From the NCBI GenBank assembly GCA_903970465.1, contig CAJCIO010000015.1, positions 1 to 64,000 on the forward strand: a stretch of DNA of 64,000 bases. The letters are read 5' to 3'. This document shows positions 53,649 to 63,374 of this stretch, one piece after another. This DNA is from Gammaproteobacteria bacterium. Lineage in GTDB: Bacteria > Pseudomonadota > Gammaproteobacteria > Pseudomonadales > Pseudomonadaceae. Position numbers and translations under genes: made by a program. The notes under the pieces are model-generated. The model was not told where the DNA came from, ran no database searches, and was given only the letters and a program-made list of their open reading frames with translations. The first letter of the stretch is position 1; every line of letters begins with the position of its first letter.

Positions 53649-55096
53649 GCCACCTCCTCGGCGAAGGAGCCGCGCAGAATGCGCTCCTCGCTCAGTTCGT
53701 CACGGGGCAGGTCGAGTACCGCCCGACCATCGCGAAAGACATAAATGTGGTCGCAGTAGTCCAGCTCTTCGAGCTCGGTGGTGTACCAGATGAAGGTGCG
53801 CCCGCGGGCTGCTTCTTCGAGGATGATCGAGTACACCTCGCGCTTGGTGCCGACATCGACGCCACGCATGGGGTCATCCATCAGGATCACTGGCGCTGTT
53901 GTCGCGAGGGCTCTGGCGAATAGCGCTTTTTGCTGATTGCCACCCGACAGCGACAGAATCGGCGCATTCATGTCCGGCGTGCGGATCGCCATGCGCTGCT
54001 GCCATTGGGTCGCCAATGTTGCGCAGGCCAGGGGGTCGATCAGCCCGCCACGCTTGAGTTGCCTGAGGGCACTCAGGTCGAGGTTCTGCGCGATCGACCA
54101 GAGTGGGAACACGCCATCGCTCTGCCGATCACCGGCCACCAGCGCTGCGCCTTCACCACTGGCGATGCGGCGGCGCAGGATCTGCGTCAGCAGTTGGCTC
54201 TGGCCATGCCCGGCGAGCCCTGCCAAACCGATGATTTCGCCGCGCCAGGCACTCACGCACAGACCATCGCGCTGGGCCGCCGGGCGCTGCTCGAGCATGG
54301 CGGCGCCTTGCAGGCGTTTGCTGCTGTAGGCCTCGGCCTTTGCCTTGGCGTGGCTGGCAGCGCTGCCCATGGATTCGACCAGGGTCGCATGGGTGAAGGC
54401 ACTGGCGGCGCGGGTATCGACGACCTTGCCGTCGCGCATCACCGCAATGCGGTCACAGGTGCCAAGCATCTCGCCGAGGATATGGCTGATCAGCACAATG
54501 CTGCCGCCCTGCCCCACGAATCGGCGAACGAACGCCAGCAGTTGCGCCGACACGCGCGAGTCCAGCGACGAGGTGGGTTCATCGAGAATCACCAGATCCA
54601 GACGTTCGTCGACGCACACAAAGGCGCGCGCAATCTCGACCATCTGCCGCTTGCCGATCGGCAGGTCGGCGACAATGTCGTCGGCGCTGATGCCGTGCTG
54701 GGGAAAGATCTCATCGAGGCTCGCTTCTATCAGCGTTCGGGCCTGGCGCCGCCAGCCGAAGCCGCGAATCGCCGGACACATCAACCGAGTGTTCTCGGCA
54801 ACGCTCAGGTTGGGGCACAACGACAGTTCCTGAAACACGCAACGAATCGCGCACTGGCGAGCGATCTGCACGCTGTAGTCGTTGCGCCTGTCCTGGCCCC
54901 CGATCAGCAGGCTGCCGCAGTCCGCAGCCAAGGTACCGGCGAGCACCTGCATCAGGGTCGATTTACCGGCACCGTTGTGGCCGATCAGGCCCAGGCATTC
55001 GCCGGCCTTCACGCTGAGGTCGACGCCATCCAGGGCCCGCACGGCGCCAAAAGACTTGCCGATACCCACGAAGGTCACTCGTTGCGCTGTAGACAT
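53645..55096 (-). CDS. Ribose-type sugar ABC transporter ATPase (two fused domains)
   Basis: A 483-residue RbsA-like protein. The first domain has Walker [10 protein letters not shown], signature LPIGKRQM and Walker [13 protein letters not shown] with H in LISHIL. The second has a degenerate Walker A ([11 protein letters not shown]), signature LSGGNQQK, and Walker B ILMDDP where Asp replaces the catalytic Glu; its H-loop reads YTTELEE. Such asymmetry is normal for RbsA-type ATPases. The ATG at 55096 has GGAGG five to six bases upstream. Confidence 0.88.
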   Translation of the reverse strand: MSTAQRVTFVGIGKSFGAVRALDGVDLSVKAGECLGLIGHNGAGKSTLMQVLAGTLAADCGSLLIGGQDRRNDYSVQIARQCAIRCVFQELSLCPNLSVAENTRLMCPAIRGFGWRRQARTLIEASLDEIFPQHGISADDIVADLPIGKRQMVEIARAFVCVDERLDLVILDEPTSSLDSRVSAQLLAFVRRFVGQGGSIVLISHILGEMLGTCDRIAVMRDGKVVDTRAASAFTHATLVESMGSAASHAKAKAEAYSSKRLQGAAMLEQRPAAQRDGLCVSAWRGEIIGLAGLAGHGQSQLLTQILRRRIASGEGAALVAGDRQSDGVFPLWSIAQNLDLSALRQLKRGGLIDPLACATLATQWQQRMAIRTPDMNAPILSLSGGNQQKALFARALATTAPVILMDDPMRGVDVGTKREVYSIILEEAARGRTFIWYTTELEELDYCDHIYVFRDGRAVLDLPRDELSEERILRGSFAEEVA

Positions 55097-55110
55097 GACA
55101 GCCTCCGGGC

Positions 55111-56133
55111 TCAATGAGTGGCGGGTGCTTGCAGCTTGGCGACGTCATCGACGCTGTATACCTGGCTGACCAGATCGCCCTTGGCCAGGCCTTTGAGCTG
55201 TTGTTCGAGGGTGTCCTGGGTCACGCTTACTGCTGGCGATACCAGGTCATGTGGCAATTGCTTGCCATCAAGCAGTTGCTGGGCGACCCAAAAGGCCAGG
55301 CTGGAGATGCTAGGCGCACTGGAGATGGAGAAGCTCTGGTAGCCATTGAGGTCTTTTTGTTTTTTCCACCAGGAGAGTTCTTCTTCGCGGTTGCCGAAGA
55401 CGATGGTCGGCGTTGGCCGGCCCGCTGCAGTAAAGGCCTGCGCGGTGCCATAGCCGTCATCACCCTGGGTGACCACCGCGTCGATCTTCGGCAGGCTCGG
55501 CAGCACACCGGCGACAGCTTTTTGCGCGGCCGTCTGTGACCAGTTGCCGTTGACCGCAGCGACTATTTTCAGATTGGGGTGCTTGGCGGCGCCGGCAGCG
55601 ATGCCGGAGTGGATCAGCTCGTCTACCGAGACGCCTGCCAGCCCGCGCACTTCCAGTACGTTGGCGCCGTTGGGGTAGCGGCTGGCGATGTAGTCCATCT
55701 GATCGATGCCGCTTTGCTTGAAGTCCATCGAGATGCGGTAGGCGCAGGGCTCGGTGACCACGCCATCGAAGGACACGACGATGATACCGGCGTCGCAGGC
55801 CTGTTTGACTGCGCCATTGAGCGCTGTGGGCGAGGCGGCGTCGATGACGATCGCATTGTAGCCCTGCAGGATCAGATTCTGAATTTGCGCGGCTTGTTCG
55901 GTGGCCTGGTTTTCACCGGTGGTGAACGAGTCCGCCGAAGCGATGGTGCCGGTCTTGACCGCCTGATCGGTGGTCTGTTGCCAGCTGTTGAGCATGTTCT
56001 GGCGCCAGGCGTTGCCGGCGTAATTGTTGGACAAAGCGATGGTCTTGTCGGCTGTGGCGGCCTGGGCCAGCATCAGCGGCGCCATTACCAGAGCGCTGGA
56101 CAGCAGCGCGCAACGAAGCGTGTCGAGTTTCAT
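55111..56133 (-). CDS. Ribose-type sugar ABC transporter substrate-binding protein
   Basis: A 340-residue periplasmic binding protein, first gene of the operon. The signal peptide ends at AQA near residue 25. The mature protein begins [21 protein letters not shown] and has the family stretches [31 protein letters not shown] and [16 protein letters not shown]. Sugar unknown; the downstream lactonase and GguC-like enzyme suggest a pentose or hexose oxidised to its acid. The ATG at 56133 has AAGGG eight bases upstream. Confidence 0.87.
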   Translation of the reverse strand: MKLDTLRCALLSSALVMAPLMLAQAATADKTIALSNNYAGNAWRQNMLNSWQQTTDQAVKTGTIASADSFTTGENQATEQAAQIQNLILQGYNAIVIDAASPTALNGAVKQACDAGIIVVSFDGVVTEPCAYRISMDFKQSGIDQMDYIASRYPNGANVLEVRGLAGVSVDELIHSGIAAGAAKHPNLKIVAAVNGNWSQTAAQKAVAGVLPSLPKIDAVVTQGDDGYGTAQAFTAAGRPTPTIVFGNREEELSWWKKQKDLNGYQSFSISSAPSISSLAFWVAQQLLDGKQLPHDLVSPAVSVTQDTLEQQLKGLAKGDLVSQVYSVDDVAKLQAPATH

Positions 56134-56338
56134 GTCGTGACCCTTGTTATTGTTGTGGGGCATCGTAAGTGACCGCAGGCACCGACCTGAGGCCTGGTGC
56201 AGCTGCAGGGCCAGTCTGCACCGCGGATACCGATGCGTCTGTGGGCATTGGCGCAGATCGCTTGCGGGATCCCGCAGGTCAAAGGCGGGGATGTGCAGTT
56301 TTTAAGGGTAGCTGGCGATTAATCTGAATATCGATCTT

Positions 56339-56412
56339 TGTAGCGAGCGGCCTTGCCCCCGAAAAAAAATCGTGCCGGCGCACAGAAATCCGGGGCGAGC
56401 CCCCTCTCTACA
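56339..56412. repeat. Imperfect REP-like inverted repeat between the transporter operon and the kinase
   Basis: TGTAGCGAGCGGCCTTGCCC at the left and CGGGGCGAGCCCCCTCTCTA at the right pair imperfectly over about 22 bases. The loop includes an A8 run. It has the GTAG start of REP elements. The divergent gap 56134-56473 holds this repeat plus the promoters; no other feature is evident. Confidence 0.55.
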
Positions 56413-56473
56413 GCGGCTCGGCGCTATGATGGCCGCAACCCGTATTCCCACTACAAAAAACCTGGGAAGCACC

Positions 56474-57721
56474 GTGCAAAGACCCCTGATTTCTGCGGAA
56501 CACGTCCTTCAGCATTTCCTCGGCATTTCCCGCGCCCTGGCCGGACAGCTTGACCTGCAATCGATGGTCAACGCGGTGTCCGACGAGATCCGCTTCATCC
56601 TGCCCCACGACCACATCGACGTGAGCCTGCTGCTCGACGGCGAAAACCACTTGCACGCTTATGAAACTGGGGTGCAAACCGCCTGGAGCCACTTCGTCGA
56701 TCATCCTTTGCCAATCGCCGAGAGCCCGATCCGCACCCTGCTGTCGGGCCAGGTTCCGTTCATTCTCAGCGACGACGCGATGCTCGATCCACGTTTCCGG
56801 TTCCCCGGGGCGTTCAATGGACCGATCTTCGACGCGCAACTGCGCAGCCGCCTGCACGTGCCATTGCGCGCCCGCGGCGAGATCATCGGCGCGCTGAGCT
56901 GCTCCACGCACAGCGCTCACTTCTACACGCAGGCGGATGTCGACCACACTCAGCACGTCGCCGACTTGCTGGCTTCCTACCTGTACGCCCTGCGCCAGGC
57001 CGATGCGGCCAAACACCTCGAAATCGCCCAGGCCCAGACCCGCGCCCGCGAGGAGGGTCTGCGCCTGGGCGCGCTGCGTTTGACCGAAGAGCTGGAAAGC
57101 GAACGCCAGCGCATCGGCATGGACCTGCACGATCAAACGCTGGCCGACATGACCCGCCTGCACCGGCGCATCGCCCGTCTGCAGTTGCAGGCGCCGGTCT
57201 CGGCCGACGCCTTGCAGCCGGTCAGCACCGCGTTGCAGGAGAGCATGCAGGAACTGCGGCGCATCATCGATGCGGTCAAGCCCACGGTGCTGCACCTGTT
57301 CGGCTTCGCCGAAGGGCTCGAAGACCTGCTGCTGCGCAGCGTGCGCAACAGTGGCCTGAGCATCGAGACTCACCTGTTCGATCACAGCGATGGCGTCGCC
57401 GGGCAGCTCAGTGAAGCACAGCAGATTGCCCTGTTTCGTATCGTCCAGGAAGCCGTCAACAACGCCATCAAGCATGCCTCGCCGGCGTCCATCACCGTGC
57501 AGATCAGCCGCGTCGCCGAACGGCTGCAGTTGACCATCGTGGATGACGGCCAAGGCCTGGATGGCAGCAACCGTATGGACACCGGCGGTATCAAGAACAT
57601 GCAGACACGTGCGCAATTGCTGGGTGCACAGGTGCAGATCGACAAGGGCCCGTCCAGCCGAGGCACCCAGGTGTGCGTGAGTCTGCCGCTGCCTGTCGCG
57701 CCATTGACGGAGCACGCCTGA
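56474..57721 (+). CDS. GAF-domain sensor histidine kinase (HisKA_3 type)
   Basis: A soluble kinase of about 415 residues. A GAF domain (about 10-165) is followed by a coiled coil and a NarX/DegS-type dimerisation helix (SERQRIGMDLHDQTLADM, His in LHDQ), then an ATPase domain (VQEAVNNAIKHA, VDDGQGL). With no membrane segment, it should sense a cytoplasmic signal. Start uncertain: GTG at 56474 (GGGAAG about six bases upstream) is chosen, but ATGs at 56426 and 56429 are in frame. It probably controls the divergent sugar operon. Confidence 0.8.
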   Translation: MQRPLISAEHVLQHFLGISRALAGQLDLQSMVNAVSDEIRFILPHDHIDVSLLLDGENHLHAYETGVQTAWSHFVDHPLPIAESPIRTLLSGQVPFILSDDAMLDPRFRFPGAFNGPIFDAQLRSRLHVPLRARGEIIGALSCSTHSAHFYTQADVDHTQHVADLLASYLYALRQADAAKHLEIAQAQTRAREEGLRLGALRLTEELESERQRIGMDLHDQTLADMTRLHRRIARLQLQAPVSADALQPVSTALQESMQELRRIIDAVKPTVLHLFGFAEGLEDLLLRSVRNSGLSIETHLFDHSDGVAGQLSEAQQIALFRIVQEAVNNAIKHASPASITVQISRVAERLQLTIVDDGQGLDGSNRMDTGGIKNMQTRAQLLGAQVQIDKGPSSRGTQVCVSLPLPVAPLTEHA

Positions 57722-58452
57722 TGGACATCTTGCTGGTCGAAGACGATCCCGTGCACCGGGCGTTTCTCAAGGAAATCATCGAAATGGCAATGCCGGAGTG
57801 CTCACAGCTGTGGGAGGCCGAAGATGGCCGGGCCGGCGAGCGCCTGGCCCATGAACATCAGGTGGCCGCAGTGGTCATGGACCTGCAGATGCCTCGGCAT
57901 ACCGGGGTCGAGGCCGCCAAGACCATCTGGCGCGAACGGCCTGACACCTCGATTCTGTTCTGGTCCAACTACGCCGATGAGGCCTACGTGCGGGGCATCT
58001 CGCGCATCGTGCCGGAAGGCGCCGCGTACGGTTACATCCTCAAGACCGCCTCAGAGGAGCGCCTGCGCCTGGCGTTGCGCAGCCTGTTCATCGAACAGCA
58101 ATGCGTGATCGACCGGGAGATTCGCGGCGTACAGCAAAAGGCCCAAGACCATCTCCAGGGTCTCAACGATTCGGAATATGAGGTACTGCAGGACATCGCC
58201 CTGGGCCTGACCGACCGTGCCATCGCCAGCCGTCGCAACCTGTCGTTGCGCAGTGTGCAGAATCGCCTGCAGCAGTTGTACGAAAAGCTCGGGGTGTATC
58301 AGCCGGATGTCAGCGGCGAGCGTAGCGCAGCGTTCAATCTGCGCTCGCGAGCGGTCAATGTGGCGATGCTGCGTAAAGTCCTCAACCGCACTGCCATGGA
58401 GCAGGCCGAAGCCGAATTGCAGGAGTGGCTGCGCGATCCGCGCAACCGCTGA
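57721..58452 (+). CDS. Response regulator with LuxR-like C-terminal domain
   Basis: A 243-residue regulator coupled to the kinase by a TGATG overlap. The receiver has ILLVEDDPVHRA, phospho-Asp in VVMDLQMPRHTG, and Lys in ILKTAS. The C-terminal DNA-binding domain reads LNDSEYEVLQDIALGLTDRAIASRRNLSLRSVQNRLQQLYEKLG, a divergent LuxR-type helix-turn-helix. A further 45-residue C-terminal extension follows. Likely target is the divergent ribose-type operon. Confidence 0.83.
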   Translation: MDILLVEDDPVHRAFLKEIIEMAMPECSQLWEAEDGRAGERLAHEHQVAAVVMDLQMPRHTGVEAAKTIWRERPDTSILFWSNYADEAYVRGISRIVPEGAAYGYILKTASEERLRLALRSLFIEQQCVIDREIRGVQQKAQDHLQGLNDSEYEVLQDIALGLTDRAIASRRNLSLRSVQNRLQQLYEKLGVYQPDVSGERSAAFNLRSRAVNVAMLRKVLNRTAMEQAEAELQEWLRDPRNR

Positions 58453-58473
58453 AGCCCTGGGCCTGGAGCCGGG

Positions 58474-59193
58474 TCAGTTACGCACCCGGCCCACCCATTC
58501 CAGCGCCGTGCGCCAGAAGCACACCAGCAGGAAGTACGCCGACATCAGTGACCAGACCACCAGGATCGCCGTGCCGTTATTGGGCTGATTGACCACCATC
58601 GACAGGCTGCACAGCAGCCAGATGGCGGTGACCGCGATGTTGATCGGCATGAACTTGCGCACGCGAAACGGGTGCAGGAACTTCATCCGGGTCAGGGTCA
58701 GCAGACCCAGGCCGATGATCGTCACCACGTTGACCCAGGCTGAAGAATCGAGGATGTACATGCACAGCGCGACGACGTTCCAGGCCGCCGGGAAGCCGAC
58801 GAAGTAGTTGTCCTTGCTCTTCATGTTGACGTTGCAGAAGCAGAACAACGACGACACCAGGATGATCGACACGCACAGCAGCAAGGTGTAGTGCGGCAGC
58901 GGGATGTAGAAATAGATGAACAGCGCGGGGATGAACACGTACGTCAGGTAGTCGATGACCAGGTCCAGTGTGGACCCGTCAAAATGCGCCAGCACCGTCT
59001 GCACGTTGACCTTGCGCGCCAGCGCGCCATCCAGGCCGTCGACCACCAGCGCGACGCCCAGCCAGAGCAGGCAGGTCTTGGGATGACCTTCGAACAGCGC
59101 GATGGTCGCCATAAAGGCCAGGACCACGCCGGTGGCGGTAAAACCGTGTGCCCCCCAGGCCTTGAGTCTGGCTGTGGATCTAAGTGTTATCAC
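58474..59193 (-). CDS. pcs: Phosphatidylcholine synthase
   Basis: A 239-residue integral membrane enzyme joining choline to CDP-diacylglycerol. The CDP-alcohol phosphotransferase motif is complete: Asp52, Asp55 and Gly56 in DGLDGALAR, then Gly73, Asp77 and Asp81. About eight helices and the length match bacterial Pcs. It starts at GTG 59193 with GGAGAG about six bases upstream. Pcs uses choline taken from the surroundings, often from a eukaryotic host, and is typical of plant- and animal-associated pseudomonads. Confidence 0.88.
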   Translation of the reverse strand: MITLRSTARLKAWGAHGFTATGVVLAFMATIALFEGHPKTCLLWLGVALVVDGLDGALARKVNVQTVLAHFDGSTLDLVIDYLTYVFIPALFIYFYIPLPHYTLLLCVSIILVSSLFCFCNVNMKSKDNYFVGFPAAWNVVALCMYILDSSAWVNVVTIIGLGLLTLTRMKFLHPFRVRKFMPINIAVTAIWLLCSLSMVVNQPNNGTAILVVWSLMSAYFLLVCFWRTALEWVGRVRN

Positions 59194-59375
59194 AAAAGGC
59201 TCTCCAAAAATAAACGGGCCGTGCCGGGCGCCTAATCAACAGCGCCGCAGCTATCGACCGAACCGAACGGCAGAAGGTTCAGGAACCCACCGCGCTGAAT
59301 GGCCATCAGTGTAATTGCAACCGTCGCTTGGCGCCGGTCGTTTGTATCCGAAAACGTGCTGAACGCTACCGCCTG

Positions 59376-59855
59376 TCAGTTCAGGAACGCCAGGCTGTCG
59401 CCTACCTGTGCGACCTCATACCAGGCCATCACCTGCTCGGTACCGGGTTCGCCCTCTGCCGGCGAACCCGGCCAGAAGTCCTCGGCGGCCACCGGTTGGT
59501 AGGCGCCCTGCTTGACCTCGAAGATAACACCGCTGACATCCAGCGACAGCACGGCGTGCCAGGTATTGGCTGGGGTTTCGAGCACGGCGCTGTCTTCGCC
59601 GAGGATGGTGCGGGCGGTCACTTGTCCCTCGTCATCGAAGTTCAGCACCACGAAGCGCCCGTTCAAAGGCGTGAGCAGCTCGAAGGTGTGCGGGTGACGG
59701 TGCACCCGCACGTAGGTGCCGGGCTCCATGGCAATCGCCAGGCGCTGGACTGGATCTTGCAGCTCGGGATGCAGATTACGGTTGGCGCGCAGGCGCGGGG
59801 CCTGGCTGGCCTGGGCTGCGAGTTCAACCAGCTCGACGCGGGTAATCTGCTTCAT
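59376..59855 (-). CDS. WbuC family cupin protein
   Basis: A 159-residue cupin. The metal-binding histidines are in VRVHRHPHTFELLTPL and the late ETPANTWHAVLSL. WbuC proteins are often encoded with polysaccharide genes, but none is nearby and their reaction is unknown. The ATG at 59855 gives MKQITRVELV, the usual family N-terminus; an ATG at 59870 is an alternative and neither has a clear Shine-Dalgarno. Confidence 0.78.
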   Translation of the reverse strand: MKQITRVELVELAAQASQAPRLRANRNLHPELQDPVQRLAIAMEPGTYVRVHRHPHTFELLTPLNGRFVVLNFDDEGQVTARTILGEDSAVLETPANTWHAVLSLDVSGVIFEVKQGAYQPVAAEDFWPGSPAEGEPGTEQVMAWYEVAQVGDSLAFLN

Positions 59856-59990
59856 CGGGGAAAACGCCATAGGGAAAGATCACGGGGGGAAGTACCCGCA
59901 TTATGCCCAATGACTGCGCAGCCGTCATCGGCGACCCTGCACAGACCGCCCTGCGGTGAATTCGCCAACTGCGCGCGGTGTCCGAGGTGA

Positions 59991-61196
59991 TCAGCGCGGC
60001 CGCTGCACGAAAGTCACCACCGCACATCCGGCCATGAGCACGAAAGTGGCAAGAAACACCCAGCGCATCCCCAGGTGGCCACCGACAAAGCCACCGGCAA
60101 CAGGCCCCAGGACCTGACCGATGTATTGACTGGACGTAGAGTAGCCCAGCATGCGTCCGGCGATGCCCTCCGGCACGTTATGACGGATGATGCTGGCGAT
60201 GCACGGCATCAGGCCGCCGAGAGCCAGGCCTATCAGGAACCGCAGGACCACCAGTTGCCAGGGGTGGGTGACCAGTGCCTGGGGAATCAGCAGCACCGCC
60301 GCTGCCGCCAGGCACAGGGTCACGACCCGCCAGTGCCCCACGCGATCGGCGACCTTGCCCAAGCGCGACGCCGACAGGACGCTGCCCAGCGCCGTGGCCG
60401 ACATTACCACCCCTGCCATCAGGGTCAGATGATCAGCGTGCAGTTGCATCAAGTAGACGGTGATGATCGGCTCGATCGACATGGTCGAAAACATCAGCAC
60501 CCCGGCAATCACGAACATCGTCACCACCGGGCTGGGATTGTTCAGCTGCCGCCACACGGAGACCTGTTCCGCCTGCCGCTGACCGGCGGTGCGTGCCGGC
60601 CGGGGTACTTCCTTGAGCAGGAACAAGGTGGCCAGGAAGGTGATGAAAATCACCCCGCCCGCCAGGAAGAACGTATTGCGAATGCCCATCAAGGGCGGCA
60701 ACAGCCCGCCGATCAGCGGACCGGCCAGACTGCCCGCCATGATGCCCGACGACAACACTCCCAGTGCCCAACCGGAACGGGCCTTGGGGGTCTGCGTGGC
60801 GACGAGGATGGTGGCCCCCGAGGCGTAACCCCCAAGCAGGCCGGCAAGCAAGCGCAACAACACCAGTTGCCAGATGTTCTCCGCCAGGCCGATCAGCGAC
60901 ATCGCGATAGCCATGCCCAAGCTGGCGCGGATCAACATCAGCTTGCGCCCATAGCGATCACCCAGGCGACCCCAGAGCGGCGCGGTCAGTGCCGCCGACA
61001 GGAAGGTGGCGCCAAAGGCGATGCCGGACCATTGCACCACGGCGGCGGGATCACTTACGCCCAGATGCTCGACGTACAGCGGCAGGAATGGCAGCAGCAA
61101 GGTCATGGCGACGATCGTGGTGAAGGCACCGAATACGCAGACGGTGAGATTGCGCTGCCAGTGACGCTCGGCGGGGGTGTCGGCTTCGGTGCTCAT
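59991..61196 (-). CDS. MFS efflux transporter, MdtG-like
   Basis: A 401-residue twelve-helix antiporter. The loop-2/3 motif GRLGDRYGRKLMLIR and the motif C-like GSLAGPLIGGLLP are typical of drug/proton antiporters; general sequence style resembles MdtG. AAGGAG lies seven bases before the ATG at 61196. It is divergent from mltA across a 204-base gap that holds both promoters. Confidence 0.83.
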   Translation of the reverse strand: MSTEADTPAERHWQRNLTVCVFGAFTTIVAMTLLLPFLPLYVEHLGVSDPAAVVQWSGIAFGATFLSAALTAPLWGRLGDRYGRKLMLIRASLGMAIAMSLIGLAENIWQLVLLRLLAGLLGGYASGATILVATQTPKARSGWALGVLSSGIMAGSLAGPLIGGLLPPLMGIRNTFFLAGGVIFITFLATLFLLKEVPRPARTAGQRQAEQVSVWRQLNNPSPVVTMFVIAGVLMFSTMSIEPIITVYLMQLHADHLTLMAGVVMSATALGSVLSASRLGKVADRVGHWRVVTLCLAAAAVLLIPQALVTHPWQLVVLRFLIGLALGGLMPCIASIIRHNVPEGIAGRMLGYSTSSQYIGQVLGPVAGGFVGGHLGMRWVFLATFVLMAGCAVVTFVQRPR

Positions 61197-61400
61197 GGGC
61201 GGCTCCTTGATGGGAATGGCGCTACGCTACCGGGCCTTGTGACATAAATAAAATTCATGTTTCTTATGCAATGCAGTCTCCTTGGGAATAGCGCAAGGAA
61301 TCTCTATCGCTGATGACCCAATGTGCCCATGGCGATTTGACTCACCGCACCGCTTTGCTCAAGCTAGCGGCCTGAAATTCATAAGCCAAGGTTGCTTCGC

Positions 61401-62555
61401 GTGCTTGATCTCCGTTTTTCGTGGCGCGCTCTGCGTCTGTGCACCCTGCCCCTGCTCGTGCTGCTGGCCAGCTGCGAAAAAAACGCTCCGCCCACTGCCC
61501 CCGCGCCCAAACCGCCTACCTATGTGAGTGTCGATTGGTCTGCGCTGCCCGCCGTCAGCGATGCCGATCTGCTGGCAGGCTTCACCGCCTGGTCCTCGGC
61601 CTGCACGCGGCTGGCCAAGGACCCGGTCTGGGGAGCTACCTGCAGCGCCGCCAGCCAGGTACCGGCCAATGCGCCAGCGGTGCGCGGCTTTCTGCAGCAG
61701 AACCTGCAAGCCTACAGCCTGCGCTCGGGCGGCGATGACAAGGGCCTGATCACCGGCTACTACGAACCGGTCTACCCTGGCAGCCTGCAGCGCACCGATC
61801 GCGATACAGTGCCGGTGTATGGCGTGCCCGATGACCTGATCATCGTCAACCTGGACAGCATCTACCCCGAGCTCAAGGGCAAGCGCTTGCGCGGGCGTCT
61901 TGAAGGCAGGGTGCTCAAGCCCTATGACGATGCCGCAACCATTCAGGGCAAGGGCGCCAATGCCCCGGTGCTGGCCTGGCTGAGCAATCAGATCGACTTG
62001 CAGTTTCTGCAGATTCAAGGCTCGGGCAGGATTCGTCTGGACAACGGCCGCCAGGTACGCATCGCCTATGCCGATCAGAACGGCTATCCGTACAAACCGG
62101 TCGGCCGCTGGCTGGTGGAGCAAGGGCAGCTGAAGAAAGAAGAAGTCAGCATGGGCAAGATCCGCGACTGGGCGTTGGCCAACCCGCAGCGCCTGCCGGA
62201 AATGCTCGCGAGCAACCCCAGCTATGTGTTCTTCACCACTCGTCCGGACAGTGACGAAGGGCCACGCGGTTCGTTGAACGTGCCGCTGACCACCGGCTAC
62301 AGCGTGGCCATCGATCGCAAGGTGATTCCGTTGGGCAGCCTGCTGTGGCTCAACACCACCCGCCCGGACGGCACCCCTGTGGTACGGCCGGTGGCCGCGC
62401 AGGATACCGGTGGTGCCATTGCCGGCGAAGTGCGTGCGGATTTGTTCTGGGGCACCGGCGACCAGGCAGGCGAGTTGGCGGGCAACATGAAGCAGCAGGG
62501 GCAGATCTGGTTGCTGTGGCCCAAGGGGATGGCCTTGCCGGCAGTACAGCCTTGA
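61401..62555 (+). CDS. mltA: Membrane-bound lytic murein transglycosylase A
   Basis: A 384-residue outer-membrane lipoprotein that cuts peptidoglycan between MurNAc and GlcNAc. The lipobox LLASC ends the signal peptide. Typical stretches are GLITGYYEPVYPGS, QIQGSGRIRLDNG and the catalytic region AAQDTGGAIAGEVRADLFWG with the essential Asp. It starts at GTG 61401: AAGG lies nine bases upstream; a TTG at 61392 overlaps the end of that site. Confidence 0.9.
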   Translation: MLDLRFSWRALRLCTLPLLVLLASCEKNAPPTAPAPKPPTYVSVDWSALPAVSDADLLAGFTAWSSACTRLAKDPVWGATCSAASQVPANAPAVRGFLQQNLQAYSLRSGGDDKGLITGYYEPVYPGSLQRTDRDTVPVYGVPDDLIIVNLDSIYPELKGKRLRGRLEGRVLKPYDDAATIQGKGANAPVLAWLSNQIDLQFLQIQGSGRIRLDNGRQVRIAYADQNGYPYKPVGRWLVEQGQLKKEEVSMGKIRDWALANPQRLPEMLASNPSYVFFTTRPDSDEGPRGSLNVPLTTGYSVAIDRKVIPLGSLLWLNTTRPDGTPVVRPVAAQDTGGAIAGEVRADLFWGTGDQAGELAGNMKQQGQIWLLWPKGMALPAVQP

Positions 62556-62573
62556 ACTTGATATAAAACCACT

Positions 62574-62664
62574 GGCGCCTTCGCGAGCAGAGCTTGCTCC
62601 CAGAGTTCACAGCGCAAGTTCACGGCGTACCTCTGTGGGAGCCGGCTCCGGCCGCAAAGAGGCC
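62574..62664. repeat. Diverged REP pair between mltA and RNase T2
   Basis: The left arm GGCGCCTTCGCGAGCAGAGC followed by TTGCTCCCAGAG faces the right arm CTCTGTGGGAGCCGGCTCCG followed by GCCGCAAAGAGGCC. The arms match the REP core with several changes. It lies between the convergent stops. Confidence 0.55.
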
Positions 62665-62683
62665 ATCAAGATCGGCGACGATT

Positions 62684-63340
62684 TCAGCGCACCGCGGGGA
62701 TGCGCACCTCACCGCTGCGACACTGGTTGCGCACGCCACTGTCACAGGCCTTGAATGTCAAATCCTTGCTCATGCATACCCACACCTCGGCCAATTCAGG
62801 GCCATTGCAGCGCACCGCAATGGCATTGCCTGGCAGGCCGGGATTGGACTGCTGGAACAGTTCGACGATTGCCCTGGGCGCCAGGCTCTGGGACACAGTC
62901 GAGGGTTGCAGCGCCGGCGGAATCTTCACCACAGCCAGTGCCTTGTCCGCCTGGCTGAAATAGCCAGCACCGCCCAAACCTGTGCATGTGCCGTGCTTCT
63001 TCCACTCATGGCTGAGCAACGGGCCGCTGACGTACAAGCTGCGTCCCTGCGCCCGCTCCGCTGCCGTCAACGGCGCCTGGCCCTTACAGAATTGCGGCCA
63101 GCCACCGCGATCGTACTGAGGCCACAACCCGTGCAAGACGAATCCGTAGCCCTTACCTGTGCATTGCTCATTGTCGGCATGGGTCAGACAAAACGTCGGC
63201 GACCAACTCAGGGCCAACAGGTAATAGTCGAACACGCCCGCCACCGAATCATCAGAGCGCCGGTCATTGCGGGCTTCGGCCAAAGGGACGGTGGCGAGCA
63301 AGACGGCCAGTAGCAGCCAAGGCATCAGTTTATTGTTCAA
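62684..63340 (-). CDS. Ribonuclease T2 family protein
   Basis: A 218-residue exported RNase. The signal peptide ends at LAEA near residue 23. Both catalytic segments are present: FVLHGLWPQY and SHEWKKHGTC. Six or more cysteines suggest disulfides. The start is probably TTG 63340, which keeps a lysine before the hydrophobic core; ATG at 63325 is the alternative. Periplasmic RNA scavenging is the likely role. Confidence 0.86.
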   Translation of the reverse strand: MNNKLMPWLLLAVLLATVPLAEARNDRRSDDSVAGVFDYYLLALSWSPTFCLTHADNEQCTGKGYGFVLHGLWPQYDRGGWPQFCKGQAPLTAAERAQGRSLYVSGPLLSHEWKKHGTCTGLGGAGYFSQADKALAVVKIPPALQPSTVSQSLAPRAIVELFQQSNPGLPGNAIAVRCNGPELAEVWVCMSKDLTFKACDSGVRNQCRSGEVRIPAVR

Positions 63341-63374
63341 GCGGCATCATCCGAAGGGGCATCTGCCGTGCACT

